A stretch of 64,000 nt of DNA from Amaurobius ferox (Eukaryota; Arthropoda; Arachnida; Araneae; Amaurobiidae). The first letter of the stretch is position 1, and every line of letters starts with the position of its first letter. Under the pieces are notes generated by a model that had not been told where the DNA came from, searched no databases, and saw only the letters and a list, made by a program, of their open reading frames with translations. Below are positions 1 through 11,063 of this stretch, piece by piece. The position numbers were made by a program, and so were the translations under genes. The stretch is from the NCBI GenBank assembly GCA_951213105.1, contig OX578150.1:19880022-19944021 (forward strand), written 5' to 3'.

Positions 1-510
1 GGACCTGAGTATGGAAACGACATAGGGTTATGGAAAAATGTAACTAACGAAATCCAGAACTTTTGGTGTTCACGAGATTCATCAGAATGTCAAAATCTGG
101 ATGAAGACTTTTCAGCCTCAACCAGACAGTATGAAGATCACGTTAGAGGTTTTACATGGTCCATAATATTTCGTAAACATGTAAGTGGGACACAAATAAA
201 AAGAAAATTGCTTATGTACTCTCCTTCAAGTGGGAACGTGTACTGCTTTCCTTCTATACTTTTTAGTGAACATGAAAGAGGAAAACCAAGATTTACAAAT
301 GGATTTTCTGATTGGAGGAATGCTTCACAAAGAATGAGAATGCATGAAAACAGTGAAGAGCACCGATCGTGTATGCAGACACTAATCAGCAGGTGGTGGT
401 CTTACTGTCGAATTGACAGCTCTTTGGAAGTTTAGTTCAATAAAAAACTGGAGTACTGGATTCAAGTTCTGCGATGAGTAGTATCAGTGGCTAAGTTTTT
501 CTTATCATGT
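1..510 (+). pseudogene. hAT-like (ZMYM/TTF zinc-finger) transposase fragment, cut by the window edge
   Basis: Frame 1 is open from base 1 to 435. It encodes the N-terminal TTF-type zinc-finger region of a hAT-derived protein of the ZMYM1 / 52-kDa-repressor type. Visible signs are the block GLWKNVTNEIQNFW, a Cys in VYCFPSILF, then GFSDWRNASQRMRMHENSEEH with the His and Cys that close the finger. After a TAG at 433-435 the same frame still resembles the family (KKLEYWIQVLR, then VVSVAKFFLSCGLA) to about 510, so this is decayed coding sequence. It ends where the oppositely oriented BEL element begins. The 5' end lies outside the window. Family assignment is from memory of hAT zinc-finger proteins. 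Confidence 0.72.
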
Positions 511-3025
511 GGATTAGCAGATCTTCAGTTTTCTTTTCTCGAAATCTTCCCACCATAAAAACCTGAGGAAATCACGATCTTCCTTTGCAATGGATATTTG
601 AAGGAATGTACTTTTGATGCCTGTTACAACTCCAATTTTAATTTTGTGAAACCTCAATTATATTGGTGATATTTCTTCTAAGAGATTAGGCCCCTTTTCA
701 AGACAGTCGTTCAGTGAGGGGGAACCTTTTCCATGACAAGAAGCATTAAATACTGGTCTGACTCATGTTGTAGAATTCTCCTTAAATATACCTCTATGGG
801 GTAAGTAGTGAGAATGGTTTCCAAGTTCTTCTTGAGGTACCACTTCTATTTTTCCAGATTTTTCCCACTCTTCGAAAACAGCGTCACATTCTTTATATTT
901 TTCTTTCTGTTTAAGCTTAGCCATAGAAATACATCTTCTTTCAGCAGTGTCCATATTTGTCTTTAAAGCTTCGTTAGCCTCAAGCCATGATAAATGTATT
1001 TCATAACTTTCCTCTTCATTCACAGACTGTTTTTCTGAAATGATCTAGTGCAGCTCTTTCTATATCTTCTTTAGATTTTGTCTCAACTGGATCCCTGATA
1101 CCTAAAATATCAATATCCCAAAGATTCGCTATGGTGGAAGTTTGGAAAAATAAGGAGGTAACAGTGAGAGCTGATAACCCATGACTCTTTTCACCTGGAA
1201 CTTTTCCCATAATAATCCAGCCAAGTTTTGTTTCAAGAGCTATTAGTCAGCACTTCAATTTGTGCATTTTTCCAGTAAAGAGTTGCCCACAAAAATCTGC
1301 TCCTATCAATAATTCAATGTCTGGATAATCTTCACCATAGTCTGCTATCCAAATTTTCTTTTCTTTCAATTTTTTTTCCCATGGTCCTTTCTTGAGTCGC
1401 GAGAATTTCCCACATATGACAGTTTGGTCTAACACTTGAATATCACAGTTGAACTTGTTGCTCGAGCTGCTCAAACTTATGTTATAACACTGATGAGACT
1501 CTTTGAAGTGTTTTTCCTCCAAATAAAACATGAACCAAATCTTCGGATCCGACTGGTTCGTAACCCATTTCATTGACCATATTTTTCAGGATATATGACC
1601 GTTGCGAACCACTATCAATTAGTGCATGTACAGTACGACTTCCTTTTATTGAATCCAGTTTTACTTGTAAAAGTTTGTAGGAGCACTTCTTCTGAACAGC
1701 TATGGTTTAATAAGGAAATATTTTGCTTTTATTCTTTCTATGTCATGTGCATCTATTTTCTTTCGATTAGCTGGAATTTCTGGGCACATTATAACCCAGT
1801 GTTTTCGTACACAGATTATACATTTTACATTTGCTTTACAAGCCTTAAACGTATGTTCTGTCTCCAAATAAGAAAAACAAACCTTTTTATCTTTAACCTT
1901 GTTCTGTTTTTCCTCAACTGACAATTTCTGTGCTTAAAAACATTCTTTACTTAAATGTGGTTTATTGTAAAAAATACAACTGCTTAATTTTTCTTTTCAC
2001 CCGAGAATAAATCATTTGCAGTCGGCACGAACTCTTGCTCAATATTTTGAATCAATCGCTTTATTTTTATCAGCTTTGATTTCTTGACTTCAAAGCCACC
2101 AATGGCCATAGATATCTGTTGCTCATTCTCCACTTCATTTCTAATGAAGGCCATCAAATTGTTGAGTCTATCCTTTGGAGTTTCTCCAATTTTCGATTGT
2201 CTCTGCCAGACTCTTAGTAACTCTTCGGGTATACACGATTCCACTAGCGGGAAAAGAATTGCATCATACTTTTTTGTAGCAATGCCCAATGAATCTAATG
2301 CTCTAAGTTGCGATTCAAGTTTATCATATAATGACAAAAGCGAAAGCGTTGATTGTGACTTTGTGTTTGTTCTCTATCATTAATGCTAGAAGATCCCTTA
2401 TGTAGAGTACCACTAAAACATCATCTTTTCTAAATCTAGCTTTGAAACTTTCTATCACATTTGGATAGATTTCAGCCATTGCTGGGTAGCTTGGAACAAA
2501 TTCTCTAGCATGAGAATTCGAATTGTACACTGTATGAGATACTGGATTTTATCTCCTGGATCAATACCCGGATCTTTGTCTATTTTTTTAACCATTGACC
2601 AAAAGGTTAACCAGCCTTTTATATTACTGCCATATTTGTCAAGTTCAATTTTCAGGAGTTTAAACTTTCTATTATGCATTTCCCGATCACTAACTATTGA
2701 CTTTATTTCATCAGTTTCTCTAAATCGTTCATTGAAAAGAGCCTTTACAAAAATTCTTATTATAGTCATCGGCTGACTTACTGTCTTGTTCGAATTTTTC
2801 ATCCATTGTATCGTCAGCTTCTAACATGAGATCCATGGATTCACGATCCAAACTCTGAAGCTCTTCATATTTTAATTTCAAAGTTTCAAACTTCGCTTTT
2901 AAGTCCAAAACTTTATCTGTTTCCTCCGAATCAATATCTGCTATAATCTGATTGTATAACCGTGTAAAAGAACTATGCACAACTATCCGTTGCTTCTGAA
3001 TTTTATTTATAGTTATTGAAAACAA
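505..3025 (-). pseudogene. BEL/Pao retrotransposon gag-pol, degenerate and truncated inside RT
   Basis: Read on the minus strand from 3025, successive broken frames follow BEL/Pao order. First comes a gag-like helical N-terminus (IVVHSSFTRLYNQIIADI). A DUF1759-type region follows (KLLKIELDKYGSNIKGWLTF, DKIQYLIQCT). Next is a zinc knuckle near 1.86-1.70 kb with one Cys apparently lost (CFSYLETEHTFKAC). A DUF1758-type protease end (IELLIGADFCGQLFTGKMH) lies near 1.3 kb. The linker LTVTSLFFQTSTIANLWDID precedes the RT N-terminus (HYLPHRGIFKENSTT, SLNDCLEKGPNLLEEI, DRDFLRFLWWEDFE). Several stops and frameshifts interrupt it. The RT catalytic core, RNase H, integrase and 3' LTR are missing: the sequence stops near 505 at the hAT fragment. 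Confidence 0.85.
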
Positions 3026-3076
3026 AACTGTTCAAATTCAAAATATCATACCTTATCACGTCCGTTAGTCACCAAA

Positions 3077-3250
3077 TGTTGTGAGATTCTCCCAGAAAAC
3101 TATTCTGTCATTCTCCTTTATTTTATTCTGACTCCATATATATAAATAATTGACATCATTTGCTAAAGGAAACAGCTTTTTATTTAGAATTCATCAGATT
3201 ACAGCATTTGTACAAGATTCCATCATTTTTCAAGTTTTTAGTTCTATAAT
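3077..3250 (-). mobile_element. 5' LTR end and primer-binding site of the BEL/Pao element (outer boundary approximate)
   Basis: Just upstream of gag the minus strand reads ...CTCACAACA, then TTTGGTGACTAACGGACG. An LTR ending in CA followed by TTTGGTGAC is the usual BEL/Pao arrangement, with the TGGTGAC block as primer-binding site at about 3064-3074. The LTR therefore occupies 3077 upward. Its far end cannot be fixed because no second LTR copy is present. Confidence 0.5.
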
Positions 3251-3689
3251 AACAAATCCACTGTTTCTACTCACTTCATTACAAACTAATAAAGATAAAA
3301 AATAAAACGATAATATGCAACCATAGATATAAACAGTTTGGACTCTGTTTCCAAACTATGAGTGGGGAAAAAACAATGATGAAAAATTGTAGCATACGAT
3401 CATAATGCTGCTTTTGACAACATATTAAAAGCACAAATGACTTACATGCATTTTTTATAACAAAGGTTACCCAACTAGCACACTTTGTTTTTAATTCATT
3501 GAAAAATCGGAACCCTGTTGCCCCTGGAACTGTTTGTGTTATCGGAACCCTGTTTTTATTTCGTTGAATACGTAACGAAATAAAAACGAAAAGATGTCTC
3601 TGCGTTTCCACTATTTTGCAACCATTTCTAAAACGTTACTTTTTCGTTTTTCACCTATTTCTTTTATATGGAGATTTATACGATAACGA
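3251..3689. other. AT-rich spacer with a small hairpin
   Basis: No gene recognised. A perfect 14-bp inverted repeat (3552-3565 with 3574-3587, 8-base loop) contains the AACGAAAT core that also recurs in the adjacent minisatellite, so the hairpin may be its edge or seed. Confidence 0.45.
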
Positions 3690-4060
3690 TATGTATCGCA
3701 AAAGAAACGAAAATGTAACGGAGCAGATGCAAAAGAAACGAGTATGTAACAAAAGTTAACGCATATAAAGCGAATATGTAACGAAATATAGAACCGGAAC
3801 AAATGCAAAACAAACGAAAATGTAACGGAACGGACGCAAAACAAATGAAAATATAACGGAACGGATGTAAAACAAACGAAAATATAACGAACCGGATGCA
3901 AAACAAACGAAAATGTATCGAAAGGTTACGCAAAAGAAACGAGTATGTAACGCAAGTAAAGCAAATATGTAATGCAAATAAAGCGAATACGTAACACAAA
4001 TAAAGCGAATATGTAACACAAATAAAACGAATATGTAACGAAATATAATGCAAAAGAAAG
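3690..4060. repeat. Minisatellite, about 31-bp unit shading into about 22-bp units
   Basis: Roughly ten imperfect tandem units of the type CAAAACAAACGAAAATGTAA plus CGGAACGGATG occupy the left two thirds. From about 3960 they become shorter units of the type AAATAAAGCGAATATGTAAC. The lack of AT-rich stops leaves long open frames on the minus strand (repeated LYIRF/ICVTYS-like peptides). Those frames are a by-product of the repeat and not a gene. Confidence 0.85.
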
Positions 4061-4616
4061 TCATTAAAAGGATATATTCCCTCTAGTCTTGTTTCAGTTC
4101 ATCCATGCTAGCATATGGGGAAAAAAATTAAACCTTGGGTTATGTTAGTTTTAGGGATTTTTGCCTGTTATTATTTGCAAGGATAGATGTTGAAATTAGA
4201 TAGAATAACTAGATGTATTTCTAATATTTTTGAGCATTGCATTAATTTTACAAAAATTTTAGAAGCACTTCTCTATTTATTTCATCGATATCTTACAAAA
4301 ATACAAATTTTCCTCTTTTTAGCATTTATGCTTTGCAAAAAACAATTGGGAAAATTTTAAAAACTAAATGATATTTACTACTATTTTCATATGCTAGCAT
4401 TGAAAAACTGAAACCAGCAGTAGGAAAGAAAATATCCTCTTAATGTATGACCTGGCCGAATGTAAAGGGGGGGGGGGGGCATCAAAAACTTTGGGGGGCC
4501 AAATAGTTTGATGTTCTCAGGGTTATATTCAAGATTTTATTTCGAGGGGGAAGGGTTCCTAATATTTGTTACCATTCAATTGACCTTTACCTTTTAAGTG
4601 TTTCAATTACTGACAA
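4061..4616. other. Non-coding spacer with a poly-G tract
   Basis: No coding signal. A run of about 12 G lies near 4468-4480 and a second G-rich stretch follows. Nothing else is recognised. Confidence 0.4.
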
Positions 4617-4769
4617 GGGAGCGTTCAAGTATTGCGTAAGTACCGTTAGGGTGTGTGTGTGTGCTTATTTTCCTATGTTAGCTAATGTTAAATTTTTCAA
4701 TTTATGCTTACGAGGGGGGAGGGTATAAAATGGCCAAAATATTGCTTACGTAATACTTGAATGCTCCCC
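4617..4769. mobile_element. Small inverted-repeat element (MITE), about 153 bp
   Basis: Terminal inverted repeats begin GGGAGCGTTCAAGTATTGCG at 4617 and, on the other strand, GGGGAGCATTCAAGTATTAC from 4769 inward. They match over about 26 bases with few changes. A GT microsatellite lies inside and there is no coding capacity. The GGGAGC-TTCAAGTATTACGTAA terminus resembles short inverted-repeat elements common in arthropod genomes. The superfamily (possibly ISL2EU/PHIS-type) is a guess and no clear target duplication was seen. Confidence 0.7.
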
Positions 4770-4898
4770 AATCAGCAAACAAAGACTTTAGATTAAGAAG
4801 TGAAATGTAGCCAAAATTAATTCAAAATAAAGAAAAAAAAATACATTGCATTAGAATTTCATTTGAAACTATTTACAATTCTACCTGGAGTTCACACT

Positions 4899-6494
4899 TT
4901 ATAATAGCAGCAGCTTTCTCGTCTTAAATTTTGCAAACGATAATACAAATTTGTCCAAGTCCAGAGCTTTCATAATGTCTTTATTGTAAGACATTAACAC
5001 CAGCTCTGCTTTCCGGCCATGACACATAGACAGTCTCTGGGGACGTAACACTGCTGTTAAGTGTGAGAAACAGTTTTCAACTGTTGCAGTACTACTTGGA
5101 ATGGTTTGTGCAACTTCTACTAGTAGTTCAATTTCTGGAAATGCAGATCCATAATTGGATAATTCAGCAGAAAACTGAGCTAATGATGACACATCCTCAA
5201 TTAATGATTCTGCCAATTTAAGTTCGTGTTCCAAGTTTACCATTTGGCTCACATAGTCTGTGTTATGCAGTAGAATTTCACACAGAGGTCGTAAGTTGTC
5301 CATACTCCTGCTTTTGCTATGCAAGAGTTTAGATGCTGCTGCTATGACAGAGTTTGCTTCCTTGAATCTGTCCCCATCTCTTGAGTGCAGTGATCAAGAA
5401 CTCTGTTATAGAGTCTCTTAATCTCTTCCCTATTAGTATCCATCCTGCTTCTGCCTTCAAAGTTTACGCTTTCACCACCAACAAAATTCCTGGCATCATA
5501 CACTGTGGCTTTGCATGTACTTCAATCCTTGTACTTTCAATAGTTTCACTGCAAACATTCTCTGCAATTTCAAAGATGTTTTGGAAAGTACTGTCATCTT
5601 TTCTCATTGACTGGAGTTGACTTAGAACATTCTCAATCAATTTTATGGCTGCATCTATATTTAAATCCCTCTGCTGCAGCAATGCTGTTACAGGCTTCAG
5701 ATATCCTAGCACTTTGAGCATCAATTCAGTAAGAAAACAGAATGTCAGGTTACTAACCTGTTTTAACAGTCCAATAGCTTCAGTTTTGAGAGCACCAAAT
5801 TTTTCTGCAGAAGATGAATTGGCAATATACTCTAATGCTGGAACAACTGCATTCCTGTCAGAATTAATAACAGATATGGAATCCATATGTCCAGTCCACC
5901 TCTGAACTAATAGGCGTTTTAAAGATTTCCCTTCATAAATACGAGAAACGACACAAATCAAAATACTCACACAAATCAAAATACTCCTTTACCTCTAAAA
6001 TTGCCTTAATAGCATGTACTATTACTAAGTGCAGCTGGTGGTTGAAGCAATGAAGAAATACTATGTTCCTTCCGAGTTCTTTTGACAGAAGAAACTGAAC
6101 CCCACCAGCCAAATGCTCAATCATAAGATTGAGCAACCAGCTTGTCAAAATTGAATCCCATTGCAGTAAGTGTTGACAGAATTACACTCTTTATATTTGA
6201 AGCATTTTGGGAATCTAATTCTACAACAGCAATGCACCTTTCAACTGGCTTCATATCTATGAGGTAACGAACAGCAATTACCAGATCTTCAATGCACTGT
6301 CTGTCTCTTGTTTCATCTCCCAATATAGCAGTCCAAGAACTACTGTTTATTTCTTGCATTATATTCTGTTACACTGTTTCAGCCATGTGGTGGATTATTT
6401 CGTTTTGTATTTCTGGGCTAGTATATTTTGCATTCTGGGGGATTAGTTTGATGATTTTTTATAATCTTTCATCTTTTTCTAATGAAAATTCAAA
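4899..6494 (-). pseudogene. hAT transposase (ZMYM1-like), catalytic and dimerisation part
   Basis: This continues the N-terminal part at 8278-9095 across the pogo insertion. Minus-strand frames show the first catalytic region (WTAILGDETRD, IEDLVIAVRYL), the second (SYDGAS near 6115, then FLHCFNHQLHLV), a long helical middle, and the C-terminal hAT dimerisation domain (FPEIELLVEVAQTIPSSTAT, ENCFSHLTAVLRPQRLSM). Breaks include a stop near 6365, a frame change near 6120, a local duplication of about 20 bp at 5943-5985 and stops near 5460 and 5400. Domain order and total length fit a full ZMYM1-type hAT protein. It is inactive as read. A ZMYM1-like family name is an inference from motif style. 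Confidence 0.85.
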
Positions 6495-6496
6495 TA

Positions 6497-8275
6497 CAGT
6501 ACAACCTCGAAAATCCGGACATCCAAAATCCGGAAACCTCCAAAATCCGAACGCTTTCCAAATTTTCGTTTTTTTTTTCCCAGGACTGACGAAGTCGCGG
6601 ATTTAAAACAACAGGGTAAAATTATTTATATGGAATTATATTTTATAAGAAAATACTGTATTTTTTCCGGTCGACTTTCTGAACCCGAAAATGAAACGAA
6701 AGTTTAGATGGACGGCCGTAGAACGATCGGCTTGTGGTTGGAGCGTGAATTACTTTGTTATCGTTAATCCCTCCTCCCCCTTATTCAAGTCACAACTCCT
6801 GATGAATTATTTCGCGTAAAATATACATCGTTATTTAAATACGGAATTTTTATTATCAAAATTTCCTTTTCTCATTATTGAAAAAGACACTTCTCTGAAA
6901 CAATGTAATTTTTAATATTAAACACTTTAAAACGTTATCGTAACATTTTATCACAGATTGTTCAATTAAATCTAAAAATCCTGAGAATTCATATTAACGC
7001 TCACAGAAATTTATTTTGTTCACTTCGTAGTACGAATTCCATTCTTCAATGTATTCTGTTTTGTCTTCAGATTCTCCTCCCCCTCCCGATATCTGATGAT
7101 TTTTTCGTTCTCGTCGAACGTGTCAGCTTGAAATCGACTATATATTTTGCCTTTTTTGTTTAGAAAGCCATATTTACATAGTATAAATAGCAAATAAATA
7201 ACTAACTAATATCGTATCACACAGAACCGAGCAACAAGGTCATTAACACACAGACCTCTCAAAGGGGGCTGCGTTTACCACTAGGAGCTAAGCAAATTCC
7301 TTTTTTCGCTTTCCCTGCCCCACTACTTCCCGGTGCTGCAGCCTAGTAATGACTCATAGTAATTTAGAAAAATCATTGAGAGGAGAAATATTTTTCTGTT
7401 TTGGAAAAGATATTTATTTTATCTACTGTGATATTTTTTACGTATTTGACTATTACTAATAAAGTTTTTACTTTATTCAGAGTCATCAGTCTTTTTAAAC
7501 ATAACATTATATAGATGCTGGAAAATAAATAAAACTTTTAAGTTCTTATTTTTTGTTTTTCGTTCGTTAATAGCGAAAACGGTTTAAACACATTTACACC
7601 TTTAAAGATATCGTCAAAAGTGCTAATCCTCGAGCTTTATTAAATCTTGGCACTTCATTAAATCTTCCGGCGCTTCATTAAATCTTGACAAAGCTGATAT
7701 AATGGAAGTTCTGCACTGTGATGATGATGGGCCAATCGTAAATAAATTGAGTGATGGCGTAATTCGCGATATAATATTAAATAAAAAAAGATCAAAGTAG
7801 GGACGATAAATGCAGAGAAGAAAAAATACCCATTGATAATCTTATACAAACAATCGATCATGCTATTAAAGGTCTTGAACAAAGAAGCTTTGTAAAACAG
7901 AGCAGAAATAATGTCCATCTACAGGATAAAGAAAACTGCTTTCCCATAAACCAAAATTAATGAAATAACAAATGTTAATTCAAATATTTAAACGAAATGA
8001 TAAAATGTGATTTTATCATTTCGTTTCGTTCATACATTCTAAATTATTAATGTGTATTTCTTTTCTTAGAAATTTCTTTTGCCCTATTTTTTAAATTAAA
8101 TAATATGCTTTAATTGATTAACTTAACTTTAGCCATTATTTTTACTAAAAATAGTGCTTTATAGCGTATTTAGTTAATATTAAATCGGAATTTTATTCAA
8201 ATTCTATAATCCGGAAAAATCGATAATCTGGAATCGGCAAAGTCCAGACGAGTCCGGATTTTCGAGGTTTTACTG
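6497..8275 (+). mobile_element. Non-autonomous pogo/Tigger-type element, copy 1
   Basis: The ends are CAGTACAACCTCGAAAATCC at 6497 and the complement of CAGTAAAACCTCGAAAATCC at 8275, flanked by TA on both sides (6495-6496, 8276-8277). The subterminal inverted repeats (ATCCGGACATCCAAAATCCG type) extend inward. This is the terminal signature of pogo/Tigger elements in the Tc1/mariner superfamily. The insertion splits the minus-strand hAT gene exactly: the peptide KWAIFAI on the right continues as FEFSLEKDERL on the left. The element is homologous along its whole length, in opposite orientation, to 50375-52142. Only the transposase C-terminus survives inside. Confidence 0.88.
7658..7935 (+). pseudogene. 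Tigger-type transposase C-terminal remnant (in pogo copy 1)
   Basis: The plus strand reads DIMEVLHCDDDGPIVNKLSD, then GVIRDIILN, and after a stop/frame change EEKIPIDNLIQTIDHAIKGL and EQRSF. Acidic stretches followed by an amphipathic helix ending in GLEQR are typical of Tigger transposase C-termini. The corresponding minus-strand sequence of copy 2 encodes the same peptide with mostly conservative changes (APIVNKLNDGEIRDMMLN). That supports former coding in this frame and not in the antisense one. The DDE core and DNA-binding domain are absent. Confidence 0.6.
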
Positions 8276-8277
8276 TA

Positions 8278-9095
8278 ATTGCAAAAATAGCCCACTTGTA
8301 TCTTGACTCTGTCTCACAGTTAGAATCACCTCTGAAAGCTAGTTGATTGACTACCAGAAATTGAACAACTTCAGCTATGCATCTTATGTAGTATCTGTTA
8401 TTTTCCACAGTTTCGGTACACAGTTTCTTCTGAATGGTTTCACCTGTTCTCTCACGTTTTTGATGTTCAAGGTAACTGGACATGGCACATAGGTGTCCCT
8501 GTGAATGTTCATGCTTCGAAAAGCCCTTATTATTTTCTGTGGCATGTTTCCAATCTGTATACCCAGCACTAATAACTGCAATGTCAGAACTGAGATATGG
8601 AAATTTTCTACATGCAAAACAGAAAGCAGCATTACTATTAACAGAATACTCTAACCATTCCCATGTTTTATACCATGTAGCTCGAAACCTTCTTAACCGG
8701 CCTGAAATCATTGTTCCAGGGTATTGGGACAATACAGGCTGAGCAGGGTTATTTTCCCTTAAGTCGTTAAATTTAATGGGAGATTGTATGGCTGGAGTCG
8801 CAGAAGGTGTCGAAATTTCGGCCATTCAGACAAGCTCTTTTATGCACAGCAGAGTTTTAGAGATATTCATCTGCTGACTAGTCGCAAAAGGTGTCTTATA
8901 GTTTACTGCAAAATCTTTTCGTGGCGTAGTGTTTGCCTTTGTAACAGTAGCACCATCGGCACATTCAATAGAAAAAGAATCAAAAGCAGGATCATGAGTA
9001 GAATGGAGAAAACTCAAAATTGGAACCTGTTTACGACTCATTTTGTTTCTTCCTTGATGTTTATTCACTTTAACTTCACAAAAAATACTTTTCAA
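8278..9095 (-). pseudogene. hAT transposase (ZMYM1-like), N-terminal zinc-finger part
   Basis: One minus-strand frame runs from 9095 to the pogo insertion with a single in-frame TGA at 8826-8828 followed by ATG at 8825. After a low-complexity leader comes the TTF-type zinc finger: YKTWEWLEYSVNSNAAFCFA, CRKFPYLSS, GYTDWKHATENNKGFSKHEH and SQGHLCAM, with the CxxC and HxH pairs intact. A helical region (CIAEVVQFLVVNQLAFRGDS) follows and the frame ends precisely at the pogo target TA. Either the start is 8825 or the TGA is a disabling mutation in a longer protein. Confidence 0.85.
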
Positions 9096-10200
9096 TAGGA
9101 ACAGATAGATATTATTTAAAAATTTCAGTTATCAAGTATCCCTTTCTTTATTTTAAGTTTGTTTCAGAGCGTTCAACTATTATAATAACTTACTTCATTC
9201 GTCAAAAACCTCGAAAAACCATCCTTTTAAAAAACTCTTATCTTCCTGAAGCCAGCTGAATCTAGGCCTAACCAAAGCACGTGATACAGTAAAAAATCAC
9301 AAAGTTTTTCAATAGTCGAAACAGAAGATACATAAAACTGGACTAAATTTTTACAAGAACATTTCTTTCTTCAAAAGCACATTAAAACACTTCACAACTT
9401 CACATCAGTTCTTTAGGATAAACACAAACAAAGCAGCCCAAAGTTGTATCGCACGGAAAATATCAGTCGAGAACTGTCTGCTGATAGTTGCTAGCTGCAT
9501 GCAATGTTGCCACTCCATAAAATAAAAAAAAAGAATCCCTACTTGGTAACCAAGAAATTTCATATTATCCCTCAACAAGCAAATATTTAAGGAAAAGATT
9601 CTCTCCTAGAATCAATAATATAAGTTAGGTTAATCTCTCATTTAAACGCAAATGATTTTTCAACTGAAGCAAAACATGTAAGACCCTACGATATTAAACA
9701 GCGCTACATTTTATGAAAACACGATTTTTAAATTAGAGCTATTAAAACAAGTCTTTCAAAAAAATGTTATGTAACGTTATTTTATCATTTGGGGGCGCCA
9801 GGCCTGCCTAACCCCCCCCCCCCCCTTACTACAGACCTGTGTATGAGTAACATACTAAATTGAGTAACGTAAAGAATAAGTAAATATTTTAAAGCAAAAA
9901 ACAGCATTTAGAAGAATAATATTTCAAATTCTAGAAGAAAATATCCACTAAAAATTACATTTAAAATGTTATTTATAAAACGTATCTTGTGTTTTCTCGT
10001 TGGATAATCTTTACATATTCTATTTGTTACTGAATTTTGTACATTGCTTTTCACTTTCTCTGATTTGCTTCCTGGTGATTTAAAGCTTTACCTTGTAAGT
10101 ACATATGTATGTTCCAAGTTTTAAATTAAAACATTATTCACATGCAATTTAATTACTATACTAGTGTTAACACTATTAACTTTTTCATATAAAGAAAAAT

Positions 10201-10202
<2 letters not shown>
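9096..10202. other. Intergenic sequence, no gene recognised
   Basis: AT-rich, with a run of about 14 C near 9816-9829. No coding or transposon signature is recognised. The outer end of the ZMYM-like hAT element probably lies here, but I could not find a matching inverted repeat. Confidence 0.35.

Positions 10203-10232
<30 letters not shown>
10203..10232. repeat. (AT)n microsatellite
   Basis: About 15 AT dinucleotides in a row, directly visible. Confidence 0.95.
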
Positions 10233-10235
<3 letters not shown>

Positions 10236-10431
10236 CCAAATTTAAGGTATTAAGAATCTAAAGGACCTTTCAATCTTATTAAATTACATTTAAAATCACT
10301 TCAAGTAATAAGGAAAACTTTAAAAATTGAATAATTATCCCCCTTTACTGGCTTCGCCTGTCATAAACACAGATGTAAAGACATGACCCCCAAAACTATA
10401 CCCATATATGAATGTTTTCATCTTTCTCTAG

Positions 10432-10612
10432 TTTCATTTTAAAATCTATTTCTGAATTAGATAGACTGAGGTCAGATGTTTTAGCTATCTATATAGATTT
10501 AACACTGAAAATGTGTTTTAATGTTAAATCTATATTTAGCCATGTGGCCAGACGTTCATTGTATAATCCTGACAGCAAAGGGCTAAATAAAAAAATACCA
10601 GTTTCATTTTAG
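10432..10612 (+). CDS. Candidate terminal host exon, unrecognised protein
   Basis: A good splice-acceptor-like tract (TTTTCATCTTTCTCTAG) ends at 10431. The following 181 bases are open in one frame and encode FILKSISELDRLRSDVLAIY, then DLTLKMCF, HVARRSLYNPDSKGLNKK and a TAG stop at 10610. An AATAAA occurs within 20 bases after the stop. An open frame with balanced composition is unusual in sequence this AT-rich. I do not recognise the protein. No donor site or upstream exon was identified, so this could be a chance frame. Confidence 0.3.
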
Positions 10613-10839
10613 CTTTAAATAAAATAATTATAAATTATATGTATACTATATGTCATAAAATTTTCAGTAATAAGTTATCAAATAATGACATTATAAATAG
10701 CTTTTTAAAAAGAAATGAAAGTAGTAACTAAGAATATTTTACAAGATATAATTATACTTTTATTTACATGCAATTGAAATTTCTGATAACTCTGTTAATT
10801 GTCTATTTTAAACCATACAGTATATTTTGATTTTGTTAG

Positions 10840-11063
10840 AAAAAACAAGTATAAATAATATACTTCCAGAGGCCGATGAAACTAATACAACATATTTATT
10901 TCTTATCAAAACATACACTCCAACATTTCAAAACTTAAACAACAACATGATATTTAGAACTTCTATTGATGTTGCCAAAACACTAATTACAAAACATAAC
11001 AAAAACGGTTCCAGTTATAGATCAGATGTGGTGTGCGATTACCTCAACAGATTTGTCTACTAA
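10840..11063 (+). CDS. Candidate host exon, unrecognised protein
   Basis: It follows an acceptor-like GATTTTGTTAG. The frame stays open for about 75 codons to a TAA: NNILPEADETNTTYLFLIKT, then NMIFRTSIDVAKTLITKHNK and SSYRSDVVCDYLNRFVY. It looks like a folded alpha-rich C-terminus. There is no match to any transposon protein I know. It may be the last exon of the same gene as 10432-10612, or an alternative last exon. No annotation is possible by eye. Confidence 0.33.

Noticed and set aside
3279..4064. Overlapping minus-strand open frames of 90-125 codons
   Set aside because: They follow the minisatellite period and code for repetitive Phe/Tyr/Cys peptides with no start context or homology.
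7658..7918. 86-codon minus-strand frame, conserved as 50757-50942 in the other pogo copy
   Set aside because: It is antisense to the Tigger-type C-terminal peptide; conservation reflects shared element descent.
8482..9098. Plus-strand frames across the hAT N-terminus
   Set aside because: They are shadows of the minus-strand zinc-finger coding sequence.
4468..9829. Poly-G at 4468 and poly-C at 9816 as possible terminal repeats of the ZMYM-like hAT element
   Set aside because: Beyond the homopolymer the flanks do not match, and no 8-bp duplication is seen.
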